From the NCBI GenBank assembly GCA_949289295.1, contig CASENM010000015.1:1-59763 (forward strand): 59,763 nucleotides of DNA, in the 5' to 3' direction. Under the pieces are notes generated by a model. It ran no database searches. It was not told the origin of the DNA and saw only the letters and a program-made list of their open reading frames with translations. The DNA comes from an uncultured Bacteroides sp. GTDB taxonomy: Bacteria; Bacteroidota; Bacteroidia; Bacteroidales; Bacteroidaceae. How positions within the stretch are numbered: position 1 is the stretch's first letter; every line of letters begins with the position of its first letter. Below are positions 9,128-17,652 of the stretch, piece by piece. The position numbers and the translations under genes are program-made.

Positions 9128-10519
9128 ATGAAGAATATAACAAGAATAGCATTGTCGTGTATGTTGGGTTTGGGAGCCGTGATTCCGATGCAGGCCCAGC
9201 AGGTACAGGGATTCGTACACGAACAGTCAAAAGCGTCCGATTATGTATGGCCGACAGATAAAGAGGTGTTGAACAAGCTGGACCAATGGCAGGACCAGAA
9301 GTTCGGAGTGTTGTTGCATTGGGGACTTTATTCTGTTCCTGGTATTGTAGAATCATGGTCTATCTGTTCGGAAGATGTAGACTGGATTCCGAGAGACGCT
9401 TCCATGTCGTATGTGGATTACAAGAAATGGTACTTCGGACTGAAGGATAAATTCAATCCGGTGAAGTTTGATCCTCAGCAATGGGCGGAAGTGATGCAGG
9501 ATGCGGGAATGAAATATGTGATTTTCACCACCAAGCATCATGACGGATTCTGTATGTTTGATTCCAAATATACGGATTTCTCTATCGCTCACGGAGCGTT
9601 CAAGAACGATCCGCGCAAGAACGTGGCTTATCATGTGTTTGACGCGTTCCGTAACAAAGGTTTCATGATGGGATGTTATTTCTCGAAGCCGGACTGGCAT
9701 TGTGAGTGGTATTGGAATCCGTATTATGCCACTCCGAACCGCAGAGAGAACTATAAGAGGGACCAGCATCCGGACTGGTGGAAGAATTATGTGCAGTTTA
9801 CGCAGAATCAGCTCGATGAACTGATGACTGATTATGGCAGCTTCGATATTCTCTGGCTCGATGGCGGTTGGGTGACGGGTGATGACATCAATCTGGATGG
9901 TGTGCTGGAAAAGGCGCGCAAGACTCATCCTGGATTGATTTCTGTAGACCGTAGTATCCGCGGAAAGAACGAGAACTACCAGACTCCGGAACGTGGTATC
10001 CCTGAAACTCAGTTGAATTATCCGTGGGAAAGCTGCATCACTTTGAGCAATGACTGGGGATGGGTGCCGAACGCTCCTTACAAGTCGGCAGAGAAAGTGA
10101 TCGCTACTTTGGCTGAGATCGTAGCGAAAGGTGGTTGTTATGTGCTGGGGGTAGGACCGACTCCGGAAGGTATTATTGAACAGCCTGTGGTGGAACGTCT
10201 GCATAAGGTAGGAGAATGGCTCCGCAAGAATGGAGAAGCAATTTACAGCACACGTACCACTCCGGTATATCATGACGGGAATACCTGGTTTACGGCCAAT
10301 AAGGATGGTGAGACACTTTATGCCATCTATACCGTGAACGATGGGGAACAGCTTCCGGCTACAATTACCTGGAAGGGAAACGTGCCGAAAGGAAAGATGG
10401 TGTTGCTGGCAAACGGCAAGAAGGTGAAATACCGTTGCGAGGGTGATCTGGTGACGGTGACTGTTCCGAAAGGATTGGCTGCCGAGTCGTTGGCTTTCCG
10501 GTTTAAAATAGAGAAATAA
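9128..10519 (+). CDS. GH29 alpha-L-fucosidase (second copy)
   Basis: 463 residues with signal peptide (to about MQAQQ). It aligns end to end with the upstream enzyme, sharing LDQWQDQKFGVL, TTKHHDGFCMFDSKYTDFSIA, CYFSKPDWHCEW and FDILWLDGGW (nucleophile Asp about residue 245). Differences concentrate near the active-site rim, for example SWSICSEDVDWIPRD here against SWPLCSEDWITRP in the first copy, which may change linkage or acceptor preference. Gap to the previous gene is 21 bases and to the next 20, consistent with one operon. Confidence 0.95.
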   Translation: MKNITRIALSCMLGLGAVIPMQAQQVQGFVHEQSKASDYVWPTDKEVLNKLDQWQDQKFGVLLHWGLYSVPGIVESWSICSEDVDWIPRDASMSYVDYKKWYFGLKDKFNPVKFDPQQWAEVMQDAGMKYVIFTTKHHDGFCMFDSKYTDFSIAHGAFKNDPRKNVAYHVFDAFRNKGFMMGCYFSKPDWHCEWYWNPYYATPNRRENYKRDQHPDWWKNYVQFTQNQLDELMTDYGSFDILWLDGGWVTGDDINLDGVLEKARKTHPGLISVDRSIRGKNENYQTPERGIPETQLNYPWESCITLSNDWGWVPNAPYKSAEKVIATLAEIVAKGGCYVLGVGPTPEGIIEQPVVERLHKVGEWLRKNGEAIYSTRTTPVYHDGNTWFTANKDGETLYAIYTVNDGEQLPATITWKGNVPKGKMVLLANGKKVKYRCEGDLVTVTVPKGLAAESLAFRFKIEK

Positions 10520-10539
10520 TCCATTAATAAGAATCGTTT

Positions 10540-12888
10540 ATGAGGAAAGATATATTGATGGCAGTTGCCTGTGGCGTGTGGAGTCTGACCGTCGCACAAG
10601 CGCAGGAACCGCTTTATAAACAGGCTGATGTTCCGGTAGAGGAACGTGTGAATGACCTGTTGGGCCGGATGACATTGGAAGAGAAGGTGGGACAGATATG
10701 CTGTCCGTTGGGCTGGCCCATGTATGACAAGACCGGCAAGAACAGCGTCACTTATTCCGATGCGTTCAAGGAGCAGATGGACAAGGCGCCTATCGGTTCG
10801 TATTGGGCGGTGTTGCGTGCGGATCCTTGGACTCAGAAAACGTTGGAAAACGGATTGAATCCGGAACTGGCGGCCAAGGCACTGAACTCAATGCAGAAGT
10901 ATGCGGTGGAAAACACCCGTCTGGGTATTCCTATTCTGTTTGCGGAAGAATGTCCGCATGGCCACATGGGAATCGGCGCCACTACGTTTTCCACATCTAT
11001 CGGACAGGCTTCCACGTGGAATGAGGAACTGATCCGTAGGATGGGAGAGGTTATTGGGCTGGAAGCCCGTTTGCAGGGGGCGAACGTGGGGTATGGTCCG
11101 GTTCTGGACATCGCTCGTGAACCGAGGTGGTCACGTGTGGAAGAGACGTTCGGCGAAGACCCTTATCTGACCGGTATTCTTGGAACCGCTTTTGTGGAAG
11201 GTATGCAGGGAAAGGATGTGAAGGACGGACGTCATGTCTATGCCACCTTGAAACACATGGCCGCATACGGTGTGCCGAGAGGCGGCCATAACGGTAATCC
11301 GGCCGATATCAGCATGCGCCAGCTTCTGGATGAGTATCTGCCGGGGTTCCAGCGTGCCGTAGAGGTGGGAAAGGCTGCTACTGTCATGACTTCTTACAAT
11401 TCGATTGACGGTGTGCCTTGTACGGGAAACCCGTATCTGCTGGATACTATTCTGCGCAAGCGTTGGGGATTCGATGGCTTTGTTTACTCGGATCTGGTCA
11501 GCATTGACGGAATTGCCGGTACGCACCATGTAGCGAAGGATCTTCAGGATGCTGCCATACAGGCTCTGGAGGCTGGAACGGATATGGACTTGGGTGCCAA
11601 TGCTTACAGTACATTGGTGGATGCCGTAAAGCAAGGAAAGGTAGAGGAAAGCTATGTGGACCGTGCGGTGGCGAATGTGCTTCGTCTGAAATTCAAGATG
11701 GGGTTGTTTGAGAATCCTTATGTGGACCCGGCTCAGGCCAAGAAACTTGTCAACTGTGCGGAACATCGTGAGGTTGCCCGTGAGGTTGCCCGTGAAGGAA
11801 CCATTCTGTTGAAGAACGAAGGCGTGTTGCCGCTGGGTAAAGAGGTGAGACGAGTGGCGGTCATCGGTCCGAACGCAGATATGATTTATAATTATCTGGG
11901 TGATTACACGGCTCCTCAGGAGCGTTCAAAGGTGGTGACTTTGTTGGATGCGATGAGAGACCGTCTGCCGGAAGGTGCGGTGGAATATGTCAAGGGATGT
12001 GCTGTCCGCGACACGACCCAGAGCGATATTCCTGCAGCTGTGGAGGCCGCGGAGAGAGCCGATGTAGTGATTGTGGCCGTAGGTGGCTCGAGTGCCCGTG
12101 ACTTCAAGACTGAATATCTTGAGACAGGTGCCGCTACTGTTTCTTCGGATAGCGAGACGGTTTCCGACATGGAGTGCGGAGAAGGTTTCGACCGTTCCAC
12201 ATTGGATCTGTTGGGTGATCAGGAAAAACTGATCAAGGCATTGGCCGCCACAGGCAAGCCGCTTGTCATTGTGTATATCGCCGGACGCCCGCTGAACATG
12301 AATCTGGCTTCTGAGGTGGGTGACGCATTGCTGATGGCGTGGTATCCCGGCGAACAGGGCGGTAACGGAATTGCCGACGTGTTGTTCGGTGACTATAATC
12401 CGAGCGGACGTCTGCCGATTTCAGTGCCGCGCAGTGTCGGACAGCTTCCGGTGCATTATTCTCAGGGCACGTTGCGTGATTATATGGATGGCTCTGCCGC
12501 ACCGCTGTATTCGTTCGGTTACGGATTGAGCTATACGACTTTTGCCTACAGCAATCTGAAGTTGGTTCCGGGTGACGGGAAAGACGTATTGCAGACAATT
12601 ACCTGCACCGTGACAAATACGGGGGACCGTGATGGAGCGGAAATAGCCCAATTGTATGTGAATGATGAGGTGAGTTCAGTAGTTACGCCTCCCATCCGTC
12701 TGAAAGGTTTTGAGCGCGTGGAACTGAAGAAGGGAGAGAGCAAGACGGTCACATTCCAGTTGACAAGAAAAGACCTTTCCATCTATGACCGTCACATGAA
12801 CTTTACGGTAGAGTCGGGTAAGTTTAATGTAATGGTAGGCGGCTCTTCCGACAATCTGCCGTTGAAAGGGAGCTTTAATGTAGAATAA
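10540..12888 (+). CDS. GH3 family beta-glycosidase
   Basis: 782 residues with an N-terminal signal peptide. The GH3 TIM-barrel domain spans about residues 30-380 (RMTLEEKVGQI, GYGPVLDIAREPRWSRVEETFGEDPYLTG, ATLKHMAAYG); the nucleophile is expected to be the Asp of FVYSDLVS (about residue 318). The second alpha/beta domain (VAVIGPNAD) and a C-terminal fibronectin-III-like domain (VTNTGDRDGAEIAQLYV) follow, giving the usual three-domain layout. It likely removes a terminal beta-linked glucose or xylose; the exact sugar cannot be read from sequence. Last gene of the fucosidase operon, followed by a strong terminator. Confidence 0.93.
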   Translation: MRKDILMAVACGVWSLTVAQAQEPLYKQADVPVEERVNDLLGRMTLEEKVGQICCPLGWPMYDKTGKNSVTYSDAFKEQMDKAPIGSYWAVLRADPWTQKTLENGLNPELAAKALNSMQKYAVENTRLGIPILFAEECPHGHMGIGATTFSTSIGQASTWNEELIRRMGEVIGLEARLQGANVGYGPVLDIAREPRWSRVEETFGEDPYLTGILGTAFVEGMQGKDVKDGRHVYATLKHMAAYGVPRGGHNGNPADISMRQLLDEYLPGFQRAVEVGKAATVMTSYNSIDGVPCTGNPYLLDTILRKRWGFDGFVYSDLVSIDGIAGTHHVAKDLQDAAIQALEAGTDMDLGANAYSTLVDAVKQGKVEESYVDRAVANVLRLKFKMGLFENPYVDPAQAKKLVNCAEHREVAREVAREGTILLKNEGVLPLGKEVRRVAVIGPNADMIYNYLGDYTAPQERSKVVTLLDAMRDRLPEGAVEYVKGCAVRDTTQSDIPAAVEAAERADVVIVAVGGSSARDFKTEYLETGAATVSSDSETVSDMECGEGFDRSTLDLLGDQEKLIKALAATGKPLVIVYIAGRPLNMNLASEVGDALLMAWYPGEQGGNGIADVLFGDYNPSGRLPISVPRSVGQLPVHYSQGTLRDYMDGSAAPLYSFGYGLSYTTFAYSNLKLVPGDGKDVLQTITCTVTNTGDRDGAEIAQLYVNDEVSSVVTPPIRLKGFERVELKKGESKTVTFQLTRKDLSIYDRHMNFTVESGKFNVMVGGSSDNLPLKGSFNVE

Positions 12889-12910
12889 TTTCCTGTTTTG
12901 AGGAGAAAAA

Positions 12911-12972
12911 ACTGGGGTACAAAGAAGTAGTCCTGTCAAATCAGTGTCTGTTCTTTGTACTCCAGTTTTTTA
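12911..12972 (+). terminator. Terminator after the GH3 gene
   Basis: ACTGGGGTACAAAGAA pairs with TTCTTTGTACTCCAGT with one mismatch (16 positions), followed by TTTTTTATT. It lies between convergent genes and may also serve the minus-strand gene ending at 12970. Confidence 0.88.
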
Positions 12973-13776
12973 TTCTTTTGTCATGAACTCCTTGTAAAAT
13001 AGACTTAAAATCTTTATGAACTCTTCTGGGAGTCTGGTTTTGCTTTCTTTTCTGATAATTTCGGGTATGTTTCTGTAATATGCTTCCGCTATGCTACCCG
13101 TAATGGCTCCCATCGTGTCTGTATCTCCACCTAGCGAAACGGCAAGGCGTATAGCACTTTCATAATCCGAGCTTTCAAGAAAGGCAATGATGGATTCCGG
13201 AACACTTCCTTGGCAACTGGAGTCGAAGAAATAATTGGGTCTGATTTCATTGCAGGTTCTGTTGAGGTCATATCCGAAATATGATTCAATATATTCTTTT
13301 ATTTCCTGTTTCGTTTTCTTTGTGCGAGCCAGATAGATGCAGGCGGCGGTAGCTTGTGCTCCTTTGATACCTTCCGGGTGATTATGTGTGACCTCTGCGC
13401 TCTTTTTTGCCGCGTCCAATGTCTCTTCTAATGTGTCGAATGCCCATCCTACAGGACTGACCCTCATGGCCGAACCGTTTCCGAAACTGTAATATGGTTC
13501 AGGATTCTCTTCATTAAGCCAGCTTCTGAACATGCCTCCATATCCGGCATAAGGATAACGGCGGCCGTACGACTGCATCAGAGAGGTCAGTTCGTTTCCT
13601 GTCAGCAGCCAATCGGCTACAGCTACGGTCATGACTGTATCGTCTGTAAATCGTGACAGGGGGCTGAAGAGAGGAAAATCCAATTCTTTTGTGTACCTGT
13701 GTTCATAGCAGGAACCGATTATATCACCGGCAACAGCTCCTAGAAGAACAGGAGCATTATAAACTTTGGAATTCAT
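12970..13776 (-). CDS. ADP-ribosylglycohydrolase family protein
   Basis: 268 residues, cytoplasmic. The family hydrolyses the bond between ADP-ribose and a protein or small molecule using two Mg ions. The metal-binding motifs are present: GAVAGDIIGSCYE at the start, FTDDT, and SLGGDTDTMGAITGSIA near the end. I place the start at ATG 13776 (MNSKVYNAP) because the -7 box at 13803-13810 would put the RNA start downstream of the alternative ATG at 13800. Single gene, no recognisable partner ADP-ribosyltransferase nearby, so its target is unknown. Confidence 0.88.
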   Translation of the reverse strand: MNSKVYNAPVLLGAVAGDIIGSCYEHRYTKELDFPLFSPLSRFTDDTVMTVAVADWLLTGNELTSLMQSYGRRYPYAGYGGMFRSWLNEENPEPYYSFGNGSAMRVSPVGWAFDTLEETLDAAKKSAEVTHNHPEGIKGAQATAACIYLARTKKTKQEIKEYIESYFGYDLNRTCNEIRPNYFFDSSCQGSVPESIIAFLESSDYESAIRLAVSLGGDTDTMGAITGSIAEAYYRNIPEIIRKESKTRLPEEFIKILSLFYKEFMTKE

Positions 13777-13802
13777 GTGGATGGTCTTTATTTGTTTCAT
13801 CT

Positions 13803-13810
13803 GCAAATAT
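13803..13810 (-). promoter_or_regulatory. -7 box of the ADP-ribosylglycohydrolase gene
   Basis: CAAATATA on the plus strand reads TATATTTG on the minus strand. Its position supports translation from 13776. Confidence 0.55.
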
Positions 13811-13931
13811 ATATTTTTCTGTGCTTCCCGGGCCGTATAGAGGAAATATAATCGTAGGTAAAACAAGAAATCCCCACAACTTGTAAGTTGCAGGGATTTT
13901 CTATCAAATCAAAAATGTATGTTCAAATGAA

Positions 13932-14942
13932 TTATTTGTTCAGAGCCAGAGCCACGTTTACGGCGCAAGCTACTGTACATCCTACCATCGGGTTGTTACC
14001 GATACCCAGGAAGCCCATCATTTCTACGTGTGCGGGAACTGAAGAAGAACCTGCGAACTGAGCGTCCGAGTGCATACGGCCCATGGTGTCGGTCATACCG
14101 TAAGAAGCAGGACCTGCAGCCATGTTGTCCGGATGGAGTGTACGGCCTGTACCACCACCAGATGCTACTGAGAAGTAAGGTTTGTCAGCAAGAACACGTT
14201 CTTTCTTGTATGTACCTGCAACCGGATGCTGGAAACGGGTCGGGTTTGTAGAGTTACCTGTGATAGATACATCTACGTTTTCGTGCCACATGATAGCTAC
14301 ACCTTCACGAACGTCATCTGCGCCGTAGCATTTTACTTTTGCGCGAGGACCGTCAGAATACGGAGTTTCTTTCACTACGTTCAGTTTGCCTGTAAAGTAG
14401 TCAAACTTAGTTTGAACGTATGTAAATCCGTTGATACGAGAGATAATCATGGCAGCGTCCTTGCCCAGACCGTTCAGGATGCAGCGCAACGGGTTCTTGC
14501 GAACTTTATTTGCCATTTCTGCGATTTTGATGGCACCTTCTGCAGCGGCGAATGATTCGTGGCCTGCCAAGAAAGCAAAGCACTGAGTTTCTTCGCGGAG
14601 CAGACGGGCAGCCAGATTACCGTGGCCCAAACCTACTTTACGGTCATCGGCAACAGAACCCGGAATACAGAATGCCTGCAAGCCGATACCGATAGCTTCA
14701 GCAGCATCAGCCGCGTTCTTGCAGCCTTTCTTCAATGCGATGGCGCAACCTACCACGTAAGCCCATTTGGCGTTTTCGAAGCAGATACCCTGAGTTTCCT
14801 GACAAGTCAGATACGGGTCGAGACCTGCTGCGTCACAGATTGCGTTAGCTTCTTCAATGTCTTTGATGCCGTTTTCGTTCAATGCAGCCAGAATCTGCTT
14901 CATACGACGGTCTTGACTTTCAAACTGTACTGGTCTAATCAT
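13932..14942 (-). CDS. GGGtGRT family protein
   Basis: 336 residues, cytoplasmic, no signal peptide. The C-terminal half contains the family hallmark SGGGTGRTLHPDNMAAGPASY (within a longer conserved run) and ends GNNPMVGCTVACAVNVALALNK. The biochemical role of the family is not established. The gene lies 16 bases after a NifU-like Fe-S scaffold gene, an arrangement I recall as recurrent in Bacteroidota, which suggests a role tied to Fe-S or a related cofactor. The start at 14942 is set by a strong Shine-Dalgarno AGGAGG (complement at 14952-14957), unusual in this phylum where such sites are mostly weak. Confidence 0.85.
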   Translation of the reverse strand: MIRPVQFESQDRRMKQILAALNENGIKDIEEANAICDAAGLDPYLTCQETQGICFENAKWAYVVGCAIALKKGCKNAADAAEAIGIGLQAFCIPGSVADDRKVGLGHGNLAARLLREETQCFAFLAGHESFAAAEGAIKIAEMANKVRKNPLRCILNGLGKDAAMIISRINGFTYVQTKFDYFTGKLNVVKETPYSDGPRAKVKCYGADDVREGVAIMWHENVDVSITGNSTNPTRFQHPVAGTYKKERVLADKPYFSVASGGGTGRTLHPDNMAAGPASYGMTDTMGRMHSDAQFAGSSSVPAHVEMMGFLGIGNNPMVGCTVACAVNVALALNK

Positions 14943-14951
14943 AATCTGTGT

Positions 14952-14957
14952 CCTCCT
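14952..14957 (-). promoter_or_regulatory. Strong Shine-Dalgarno site of the GGGtGRT gene
   Basis: CCTCCT on the plus strand is AGGAGG on the coding strand, about 10 bases before the ATG at 14942. Full complementarity to the 16S tail is uncommon in Bacteroidota and decides this start. Confidence 0.7.
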
Positions 14958-14958
14958 A

Positions 14959-15660
14959 TTATTCTTTACGTGGGTCAATATATTTAACTGCGCCTTGTTC
15001 GGGTTTGAAGCGACCGTATGTGCCGGTAACTGCTTTCAATGCTTCGTTGGCATCAACACCTTTCTTCACTTGTTCCATGAACTTACCCATGTGAACATAT
15101 TCGTAGCCGATTACCTGATTGTCTTTGTCGAGTGCCATACGGGTAATGTAACCTTCTGTCAGTTCGAGGTAACGGGTTCCTTTGGCTTTTGTTCCATACA
15201 GTGTACCGGTTTGGCTGCGGAGGCCTTTACCCAAGTCTTCCAGACCCGCACCGATCATCAGACCACCTTCAGAGAAAGCTGACTGAGTACGTCCGTAAGC
15301 AATCTGCAGGAACAGTTCGCGCATGGCTGTGTTGATAGCGTCGCAAACCAAGTCAGTGTTCAATGCTTCCAGAATAGTCTTTCCCGGCAGGATTTCAGAA
15401 GCCATAGCTGCTGAGTGAGTCATACCGGAGCAACCGATAGTTTCTACCAGACATTCTTCGATGACACCTTCTTTTACGTTCAGTGTCAGCTTGCACGTAC
15501 CCTGCTGCGGAGCGCACCATCCGATACCGTGAGTCAAACCTGAGATGTCTTTGATTTCTTTTGCTTGAATCCATTTCCCTTCTTCAGGAATTGGAGCAGG
15601 ACCATGATTGGGTCCTTTTGCAACACAACACATGTGTTCAACTTCCTGTGAATAAGTCAT
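14959..15660 (-). CDS. NifU-like iron-sulfur cluster assembly scaffold protein
   Basis: 233 residues, cytoplasmic. The central part resembles the NifU/IscU N-terminal scaffold fold: conserved Cys residues appear in GWCAPQQGTCKL and in ETIGCSGMTHSAAMASEIL, and the latter matches the second cluster-ligand Cys of the family (GCxxxxAxAS in the classical form). It is longer than classical IscU and lacks the C-terminal Nfu domain. Transcribed first in a two-gene operon with the GGGtGRT gene. Separate from any suf or isc operon in this window, so it probably serves a dedicated client rather than general Fe-S assembly. Confidence 0.82.
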   Translation of the reverse strand: MTYSQEVEHMCCVAKGPNHGPAPIPEEGKWIQAKEIKDISGLTHGIGWCAPQQGTCKLTLNVKEGVIEECLVETIGCSGMTHSAAMASEILPGKTILEALNTDLVCDAINTAMRELFLQIAYGRTQSAFSEGGLMIGAGLEDLGKGLRSQTGTLYGTKAKGTRYLELTEGYITRMALDKDNQVIGYEYVHMGKFMEQVKKGVDANEALKAVTGTYGRFKPEQGAVKYIDPRKE

Positions 15661-15738
15661 ATTCTTTACGTTTTTTGGTAATAAAAAATAAGTAGTCTTA
15701 AACCATCGGACCGAGTCGTTCTCTTCTCAATCCGCACG

Positions 15739-15746
15739 CAAAGTTA
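15739..15746 (-). promoter_or_regulatory. -7 box of the NifU-like/GGGtGRT operon
   Basis: CAAAGTTA on the plus strand reads TAACTTTG on the minus strand, with CAAC (GTTG) 19 bases further upstream as a near match to the -33 box. Predicts a leader of about 70 bases. Confidence 0.55.
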
Positions 15747-15854
15747 CTCCTTTTATTTCAGTTCTGCAACGTAACGGACCTATCTTTTTGTTCTATTTTA
15801 AAGTTATTTTTCTTGTAAAACCGTGTTTTGTAATGTCAACTTGGCAAAATGTTT

Positions 15855-15885
15855 TTTGCTGTCCGGCTTTTTACTTGTATCTTTG
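15855..15885 (+). promoter_or_regulatory. Promoter of the DUF4375 gene
   Basis: TTTG at 15855-15858, a 19-base spacer and TATCTTTG at 15878-15885 match the Bacteroides consensus very well. RNA would start near 15892, leaving about 190 bases of leader that contains the hairpin repeats at 15983-16046. Confidence 0.75.
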
Positions 15886-15982
15886 CATCCGGCATTCATC
15901 TGCTTGTATGCGGATGACGGCGGACGGAGGGCAGGTTCGGTTGGAAAGAGCGGGAATGGGGATGTTTTTCCGGGCTTTTTGG

Positions 15983-16046
15983 AAAACGCTTCGGCGTTTT
16001 TGTCAAAACGTCCCGTCGTTTCAGGTAAAACGCCGAAGCGTTTTTT
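15983..16046 (+). repeat. Three palindromic repeat units with a 22-bp period
   Basis: Each unit has the form AAAACG-N6-CGTTTT: centres CTTCGG, TCCCGT and CCGAAG. The CG of each unit falls at 15987, 16009 and 16031, a period of exactly 22. Units 1 and 3 are reverse complements and can pair into a long hairpin followed by six T. The same repeat type occurs at 23472, 33707 and 52241. Confidence 0.85.
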
Positions 16047-16078
16047 CCGCGGAGGTTGGACATACAAAATTTTATGAT

Positions 16079-16591
16079 ATGGAAGAAAACAGAATTGTGG
16101 TGACCGACGCGGCTTTGCGCGAAGGTGCCGGAAAGGGAATGGACGGTTTTTTGCAAGTGTTCACCGATGCATATTGGAATGCGGTCGGCGGAGATATAAA
16201 TGCGGAGACAATGCCTTTGCTCAATGGCTGGCAGCATACGTTGCTGGGGTATCATCTTTTCCGTCAGGAAGTGCTCGACGGCGGATTCGTACAGCTTATC
16301 CAGAACGGATACGGGCCTTATATTTTTGACAATCCCTTTGCCAAGGCGATGCGTCTGATGGGGGCAAAAGACTTTTCAAAGCTGATTTATGATGCGAAAG
16401 GGTATTATGATGCCCATCGGGAGGAGTTGGAGCGTGAATGTACGGACGATGAGTTTATGGCTATGTATGAGCAACATGAGTTCTTCGACGATTTGGAAGA
16501 GGCGTTTATGGAGAACGAAGAAGAGATAACCGAGCTGGTGGCCCGGTATGTGGATGAGCACCTGCAGGATTTTGCCCGGATTGAAGGCTGA
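16079..16591 (+). CDS. DUF4375 family protein
   Basis: 170 residues from the ATG at 16079; acidic, no signal peptide or membrane segment. The pattern LNGWQHTLLGYHLFRQEVLDGGFVQLIQNGYGPYIF is the core of the DUF4375 (DMP19-like) family, a helical fold of unknown molecular function. The frame is open further upstream (ATG 15908 is inside the predicted transcript) but that extension crosses the repeat hairpin and has no family match, so the shorter start is preferred. Single-gene transcript with a 190-base leader. Confidence 0.8.
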   Translation: MEENRIVVTDAALREGAGKGMDGFLQVFTDAYWNAVGGDINAETMPLLNGWQHTLLGYHLFRQEVLDGGFVQLIQNGYGPYIFDNPFAKAMRLMGAKDFSKLIYDAKGYYDAHREELERECTDDEFMAMYEQHEFFDDLEEAFMENEEEITELVARYVDEHLQDFARIEG

Positions 16592-16700
16592 CAGAATGTT
16601 TATTTGTGTTAAAATGGAGACGGGCGATGCAGTGTTTTTTCAAAAATTGCATTTATTTAGCAGTCAGTCAAATTATGTACGGAAACATTAAAAAAACAGA

Positions 16701-17501
16701 ATGAAGAATATGAAGAAGACAAAATGGGCAGTGGTATGTGCTGCGTTGATGGCGATGGTTGGGTTTACGTCGTGTCTGGAAGGAGAGAACAGTACTATCA
16801 GTCAGGCGTCAGACTTGGTAAAGGTGTCGGGTATGCCGGGTTTCTATACATTTACAAGTAGCGGCGGGTATACGATCAACCCGACCAACCTCAGCAGTCT
16901 TGGTAATTTTACGTTGAGCAATCCTTATGCCATCATCTATTATTCTTTCGACAGGTCAACTTTGGTCGAAGGGTTCAAGAGCGTCGATGCGCAGATTCTG
17001 CAGATAGTTGAAGTGAAATCCGGTCCTGCTTATCCGTTCGAAGCTCCTGAAGAAGGAGGTAACGAACCGGTATATCAGGTGTCGAACAATGCGAATATAG
17101 CTCAGCCTATCTATTACGACAGGTATAATTTGTTCCTTCCGGTTTGTTACTATTGCAATTATTCTTCTTCGATGGAAGATTCAGAATTGGCGGAGGAGCT
17201 TGCTTCTCATTCATTTACTCTTTATTATGATGAGGAAGGGTCGAGTACGGGCGAAATGCGTCTGCAGCTGTGCCATGATGTGACTGACTCTTCTGTAAAA
17301 CGCAATTATCTGAACAACAACGAATACCGTCATTTTGACATTACCTCTATCATAGGTAATTTTGAATCAGATTTCGGCGAACTGCCTAATCAGATCCGGG
17401 TTGAGTTTAAGCAGGCTCTCTCAGCGGAAGCTTCATCTACCACTACGGGAACAATTACGTTTGATTATGGAAGGTATTTTGAAGATTCGTCCAACCGATA
17501 A
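16701..17501 (+). CDS. NigD-like lipoprotein
   Basis: 266 residues with a lipoprotein signal (MKNMKKTKWAVVC..., lipobox FTSC about residue 26). The body is beta-rich with a C-terminal domain ending in ITFDYGRYFED. Order and motifs resemble NigD-like proteins, small Bacteroidota lipoproteins first noted in a bacteriocin gene cluster but widespread and of unknown function. It is followed by its own terminator and no bacteriocin genes are nearby, so no immunity role can be assigned. Start could also be the ATG at 16710. Confidence 0.65.
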   Translation: MKNMKKTKWAVVCAALMAMVGFTSCLEGENSTISQASDLVKVSGMPGFYTFTSSGGYTINPTNLSSLGNFTLSNPYAIIYYSFDRSTLVEGFKSVDAQILQIVEVKSGPAYPFEAPEEGGNEPVYQVSNNANIAQPIYYDRYNLFLPVCYYCNYSSSMEDSELAEELASHSFTLYYDEEGSSTGEMRLQLCHDVTDSSVKRNYLNNNEYRHFDITSIIGNFESDFGELPNQIRVEFKQALSAEASSTTTGTITFDYGRYFEDSSNR

Positions 17502-17540
17502 GTACAGAAGACGATAGATAGTCTTTAAAAAAGTGTAGGA

Positions 17541-17583
17541 AGCAAGTATGCAGAAAGAAACTTTAAGCATACTTGCTTTTTAT
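17541..17583 (+). terminator. Terminator after the NigD-like gene
   Basis: Perfect 11-bp stem AGCAAGTATGC with GCATACTTGCT, 15-base loop, followed by a T-rich run. Confidence 0.88.
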
Positions 17584-17599
17584 TTTTGTGCGCTTTTTG

Positions 17600-17607
17600 T
17601 ACCTTTG
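17600..17607 (+). promoter_or_regulatory. -7 box of the Yip1-smpB-metH-ung operon
   Basis: TACCTTTG matches TAnnTTTG, 46 bases before the ATG at 17653. A clear -33 TTTG at the right distance is not seen. Confidence 0.55.
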
Positions 17608-17652
17608 CGTTTCATTCATTGTTGAACTGGTTGAAAACGAAAGTGATAAGGC

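Noticed and set aside
9353-10273. Minus-strand frame of 306 codons opposite the second GH29
   Set aside because: Antisense shadow; a shorter similar shadow is opposite the first GH29, explained by the duplication.
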